Below, piece after piece: positions 59,063-64,000 of a stretch of DNA of 64,000 nt. Every line of letters starts with the position of its first letter. The first letter of the stretch is position 1. The stretch comes from Siphonodentalium dalli. Its lineage: Eukaryota > Mollusca > Scaphopoda > Gadilida > Siphonodentaliidae. The stretch is taken from contig CP136066.1 in NCBI GenBank assembly GCA_032622095.1, positions 185,418,716 through 185,482,715 of the forward strand. Direction: 5' to 3'. The notes beneath the pieces were generated by a model, which ran no database searches, had not been told where the DNA came from, and saw only the letters and a list, made by a program, of their open reading frames with translations. A program made the position numbers and the translations under genes.

Positions 59063-60287
59063 GTAGTCCGAGTGTCAACAACTTCATTCGACACGTCACA
59101 CAGGCCGCGGCCCTCGTCCGATCTTCATCAAACTGCACATGTAGCTTCAGGGTGAACCATAGGTGGGAGCTATCGTTTTTTATTTACCGACTTTCGACGA
59201 AAAATATGGCCGCTAGCAGCCATCTTGGATATCAAATTTGAATCCACCGACACGCCCTACAGCCCGTATTTATGACTAGATCATTTTTTTGATTTTACAG
59301 GCACGATTTTGATCACCTGTAGATGGGAGCTATCGAATTTGAAAGATGTTCCTTGAATAAGATGGCCGCTGGCAGTGTTCTCGGATTTTACTCTTCGAAT
59401 AACTAAATCCTTTCGCATACTTTTCAGACTACATCCCTCATCCGATCATCACCAAAATGCATACGTAGTTTCTGAGTGACCTCTAGATGGGAGCCTCCTA
59501 TTTTGACAGACATTTATTTTAAAAGGTAGCCGTCAGAGGCCATCTTGGAATATACTTTTGTATGAATATGTCCTTCGCCACACCATACACGCCATCTAAT
59601 TCGATCGTCACAAAACGTCATATCGATCCTCGGGGTGACCTCTCGATGAGAACCTGTTGAAAGTTATTTTAAAAAACATGGCCGTCAGCACCCATCTCGG
59701 ATTTCAAACTTCAATCCGTCCGCATACCCACAGCCCGCATTTATTGGTTAATTGATTTGAAAATCCACAGGCATGTTTAGAATCAACTTTAGATGGGAGC
59801 CTCATATTTTGACCGTCAGTTGTTAAAAAAAGATGGCCACCAGCGGCCATATCGGAATTTGCTCTTTATATGACTAAATCCTTCGACACGCCTCAAGGCA
59901 CATCTCTAACCTAATTGTCACAAAATGCGTACGGATCTTCTGGTGACCTCTAGATGGGAGCCTCATATTTTAACTGAAATTTATTTTTAAAGAAAACTTG
60001 GCCGTTAGCAGCCATCTTGCATTTCAAATTTGAATCTATCGACACATCCCACAGACCGCATTTATTGGATAATTGGTTTTGAAAATTTACAAGCATGTTC
60101 AGAATCACATCTAGATGGGAGCTATAAAATTTGAACAATTTTAGATGAAAAACATGGCCACCGGCAGCTATCTTGAAATTTACTCGTATGACTAAACCCT
60201 TTGCCCCACACTACAGACCACCTCCCTCATCCAAGAATTAGCAAACTACATATGGGATCTTCTGGGCGACCTCTAGATGGGAGCCCT
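59063..60287. repeat. Degenerate tandem array, GATGGGAGC / CCATCTTGG unit (unit 5)
   Basis: Counterpart of 10250-11475, unit 2-like over most of its length and sharing the ~115-base loss before it. Confidence 0.65.
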
Positions 60288-60332
60288 CATGCTTATGCAG
60301 CAGCCTCAGTGCAGTAGTCCCAGTGTAGTTAA

Positions 60333-60714
60333 CCCTTTACCCAACAGAACGGCCCTGTGCCAATGCATTCTCTTATATATGCGAGTCGACCATAGGTCGC
60401 CTCGCATATATAAGAGAATACATTGGCTTAACACATTAAAAATTATAAAATTGTTAAAGAATGTAAGAAAAAATGGTAAAAAGTGTTAAAATTTTTATTT
60501 TTTTAGGCCAATGCATTCTCTTATATATGCGAGGCGACCTATGGTCGACTCGCATATATAAGAGAATGCATTGGCACAGGGCATAACTGTAACCATCACA
60601 ATGTGGTCAATGAGCCGGTTCCAATGATATCCATATTTGTATGGTTCTATTGAGACAGACCGAAGATATTTTAGGCTGTTGAAGCTTTATTTGGCCGGTT
60701 TGTTGGGTAAAGGG
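60333..60714. mobile_element. piggyBac-like MITE (unit 5)
   Basis: TTAA at 60329-60332 and 60715-60718 with the same 14-base ends. The first palindrome has the GAATACATTGG change shared with unit 3; the second lacks the extra T. Confidence 0.85.
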
Positions 60715-61293
60715 TTAACGCCACCGGTGTATACTGTTGGCCAAATATTAGAAAGATGTTGGCCGGTGTAGGTTTTATAAATATATTGGGTCGCTTTAAA
60801 AGCTGTAGTGCTACCCCAAATGTGGTTATTTTGGGACGCGTTAAAGTTTTACTGCGACCCCGAGTCTGGTAAAAGCAGTAGTTGGAATTTCCAAGTTCGC
60901 GAAATTATCTATTGACTATGTCGGTGATTTGAGAGGCTTCATTTTTTTATGATATTGTAGAAAGGCTAATCTGGCTGTGTCAAATTGAGCTATAGCGATG
61001 GGTATTTCGCAGGACAACACATTTCGGGTTTTTGTGGGGTGTGTATTCGCTGGATGTCTTATAGTTGCAGTGTGTAACCATTTTGACCGGGTTAATTGCT
61101 TTCGACGTTTAGGTGTGAACAATGACTGGGCCATGAACTCTTGGCGGGAACACAATACATCCGATTTTTTTTACCCGCATTTAGAAGCCTTCTGGTGTGG
61201 TGAATGAGAAACCTACATTAACAAGCCGTAGGTTTTTGTAAACACTTGAAGGGTTGGTTGTTTTAACGGAATTCTGAGGCGGTGCATTTTATG

Positions 61294-64000
61294 ACCATTT
61301 TACAGATAACCATTTTGACTGTTGTATGCCGGGACAGAAAGTATCCAAACAAAGCCATGTGCTTTACGTCGGCATGCATTTACTATGGGAGATTTAGAGT
61401 TGGTCTACTAAACTAATTATAACTCATCCTTTATAGTTTTTGCGTGAAATTTTAAACATATATCAGGGACATATACCCCTTCTGGAATGTTCAAAAATAT
61501 GTTCAGTTGCTCATCTTATTTTTATTGATTTTATGCGACGAAATAGTCCGAAAATTGCGTTAACTGTTCAATGTTTTAAGGTGTTACAAAACGGCTGATA
61601 AAAATAGTTCTATTGGGAATATTCACACCATTTTTTTCAGAGAACATAGAGTGAACATACATGTAGTCCTATCGGAATATCGTACAGGAGTTTCGTGTGT
61701 TTTGGGATTAATTAACCACCGAACTGCCGAAACTGCGGACAATAAATTCGCGTTTTCGTGTTCGACGAAAATGAAACTTGTCCGTTTAAAGGTCCCATTT
61801 TGTTGTCGAATGGTGATAGAATCTCCATTTGTCAAGTTCGTGGATAAATTACATCACACTTAATCGGCTTATGTCCGCGGGCATAAACATGTGTTTTTAT
61901 AACAATTTATTTGAGACAAACTGTTGCGCGCGTATCAGTCGACGCTTATCAGTTGAAGTTAATGATCGTGTAGCCTGTGTAACAAATGTTCAAATACAAC
62001 AGAAAATAAACTACGTCAAATAAATAGCGTGACCAATGAGCATTCACAAAACAATATACATCAGTTTTCAGCTCACCTGAGACGAAGTCTCCGGTGGAGC
62101 TATAGTCATCACTCGTCGCCCGTCCGTCCTTCCGTCTGTCTTACCGTCTGTCCGTCCGTCAAGAATCATCTTCTCCTCCAGAACCGTAAGATGGAACAGG
62201 TTCATATTTGGTGTGGATGTTCCCTAGGTGAATCTCATTCAGATTTGTTCAAATGAGGTCATCGGGTCAATTAGTTGAAAAAGCAGGGCCATAACTCATA
62301 GTAATTCTTAGAACGACTTCTTTTCCAGAACTATAAGGTCTAATGGGTTCATGTTTGGTGTGGATGTTCCCTAGGTGACTCCCATTCAGATTTGTTCAAA
62401 TGAGGTCAACAGGTTGATTAGTTGAGAAACCAGGGCCATAACTCATAGTAATTCTTACAATGACATCTTCTCAATGAATATTATGCTGATTAAGCTTATA
62501 TTTGGTACGGAGGGACCTTGGTTGACTGGGGTTCAGATTTGTTCAAATGGGGTCACTGGGTCAAATAGGGGCAGAGCCAGGGACATAACTTTAAAAACAA
62601 AAAAATTCATTTTTCATTTTGACCTTTAATTGTTTTTAGACACATCACAGCCTCATATTTCTTACCTATGTTTTTCTTAGCACATTCTTCAACTGTGTGG
62701 ATTTTGGTATTGTTTATTTAACCCTTTCCACTCTTCTTTTTATATAGAATTCATCCAAGACAGGATTACTCAAACATTTTTCATCTGATCGACACCAAAT
62801 TTGGTATATGAATTGTTGACACTTATATACAGATCAAGATATATTTTAACAGAGTTATGGCCCTTTATAATTCACACCTCTTTGCTATGCACTGTGGATT
62901 TTTAAGAGAACACTGAAGCCTGTATTATTGAAAAAGCCAAGTTATCACAGTGTGGACACGTGATACTCTGGTTGAAGACTGCTTGCTTCAGACCAGCTTA
63001 CCATCTGTCATTACATGACATGACATTAGTTAAATACCTATTCTACAAGAATAAATAGGAATAATCCATTGTTCATTTCTTCAAGCCTGGACATGGTGTG
63101 TCTGACCAGATGGTGAATTTAGTGTTGCTACTCCGTACGGCAGGCTAGCATCACCAAATACACCCTCCAGGACCTAATTCTGCTTAGGCCTCATCTTCTG
63201 GGACATTTTTTTTTTTTAAACATGTTAAAAAGTGACACCATTATAACATCTGCAGAGTTATGAAACTACTTTTTAATGAAATTATGGAAACATTCCACCC
63301 TCCCACATGGCCCAGACCCCACCCTGCCATCAACCAACATCCCTTCCAAGCCATATCACCTCTCAATTTAATTAATACCTCTTCTCATCACAGAAGCATA
63401 TATATCTGCAAATACACAGGTCATTAATTTAGATTAGAATAATAGATGTCATCTGTCTAGTTTATGTAGACATATCTGTAGCAATTTAAAAACAAACTGG
63501 TGCTCCCAAGGTTATGTGATGACTGACATTCAACATACAGCATGCTAGCATCACCAAATACACCATCCAGGGACCTAATTCTGCTCATATTCTGGGAAGT
63601 ATCCTAAGTATCAAATTGACAGTTGGTTTTAGTCACTTTTTTCCACCTGTTCAGTTTCAATGTCCCCCCTAATTTGCAGAAGATAAAATGCATAATTGAG
63701 GTGCTCAATGTGTGTGTATCACCAACTTCAACTGTAGGACTTCAATCTGTTCCTAGGTTTTATTGGCCAGTGAGGCCTAATCAGATTGAGGATGAATTCG
63801 GTGATGCTAGCCTGCCTTGCGAAACATTGTCATTAAATCCACATTTTGGGGACCTAATTCTGCAAATGTCAGACATACTAAATTCAGGCTTGGCCATTTC
63901 ATATTATTTTCTTCATCACCACTTATCCAGATGAAATCATACCACTAATTTTCAAAGAAAAATTGGGAGGTATATATTGGATTAAATTTGTCTTCTATCT
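61294..64000. mobile_element. Inverted-repeat segment, left part only (unit 5, cut by window end)
   Basis: The left arm starts at 61294 and runs to about 61840 without the unit 2/3 deletion. The GTCCGTC-type repeat is at about 62068-62587 and the 150-bp family from about 63080. This copy is the most diverged, with several private small deletions (near 62840, 63108, 63225, 63533). The THAP exon and right arm would lie beyond the window. Confidence 0.55.

Overview
This is animal nuclear DNA, most likely from a mollusc and probably a bivalve. It is AT-rich and intron-like, with long gene-free stretches and C2H2 and THAP zinc-finger coding sequence. It also carries repeat families I associate with bivalve genomes: GTCCGTCC-rich tracts followed by degenerate ~130-bp tandem units, and arrays of a ~160-bp unit centred on a CATGGCCGCC..CCATCTTGG motif. 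No organism-specific gene is present, so the species call is inference.

Layout. 1-6028 occurs only once in the window and holds no convincing gene; it carries inverted simple-repeat arrays, a possible LTR edge near 950 and a satellite at 3729-5870. From about 6029 to the end, the window is a tandem segmental array of five units, each led by a C2H2 zinc-finger (ZNF) gene on the + strand. Gene 1 (7479-9155) has two in-frame stops. Genes 2 (22273-23913) and 5 (56456-58096) are intact, with 546 codons and 13 fingers. Genes 3 (32344-33525) and 4 (42105-43286) are 5'-truncated 393-codon chimeras with 12 fingers. The spacing of gene 3' ends is 14.76, 9.61, 9.76 and 14.81 kb; the short periods arise from one 4,766-bp deletion shared by units 2->3 and 3->4.

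Each unit has the same order: the ZNF gene; ~540 bp of decayed extra fingers; a CCATCTTGG tandem array; a ~350-380-bp TTAA-flanked piggyBac-like MITE with two nested palindromes; and a ~5.6-kb segment bounded by ~550-bp inverted repeats. That segment holds a bivalve-type repeat and, just inside its right arm on the minus strand, a THAP-domain first exon reading inward. In long units ~4.3 kb of spacer follows, then a possible 5' leader exon and the next ZNF gene. In short units the deletion fuses the outer part of the right arm directly into the ZNF reading frame, so genes 3 and 4 begin with 20 codons whose upstream DNA lies within the arm.

The most notable system is therefore a tandem ZNF cluster that is diversifying, decaying and being re-engineered by rearrangement, in which a THAP/P-element-like composite element has been captured as part of the repeat unit and has donated a new 5' end to two paralogues. 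Diagnostic differences among units form a mosaic, which implies unequal crossing-over or gene conversion (or, less interestingly, assembly duplication).
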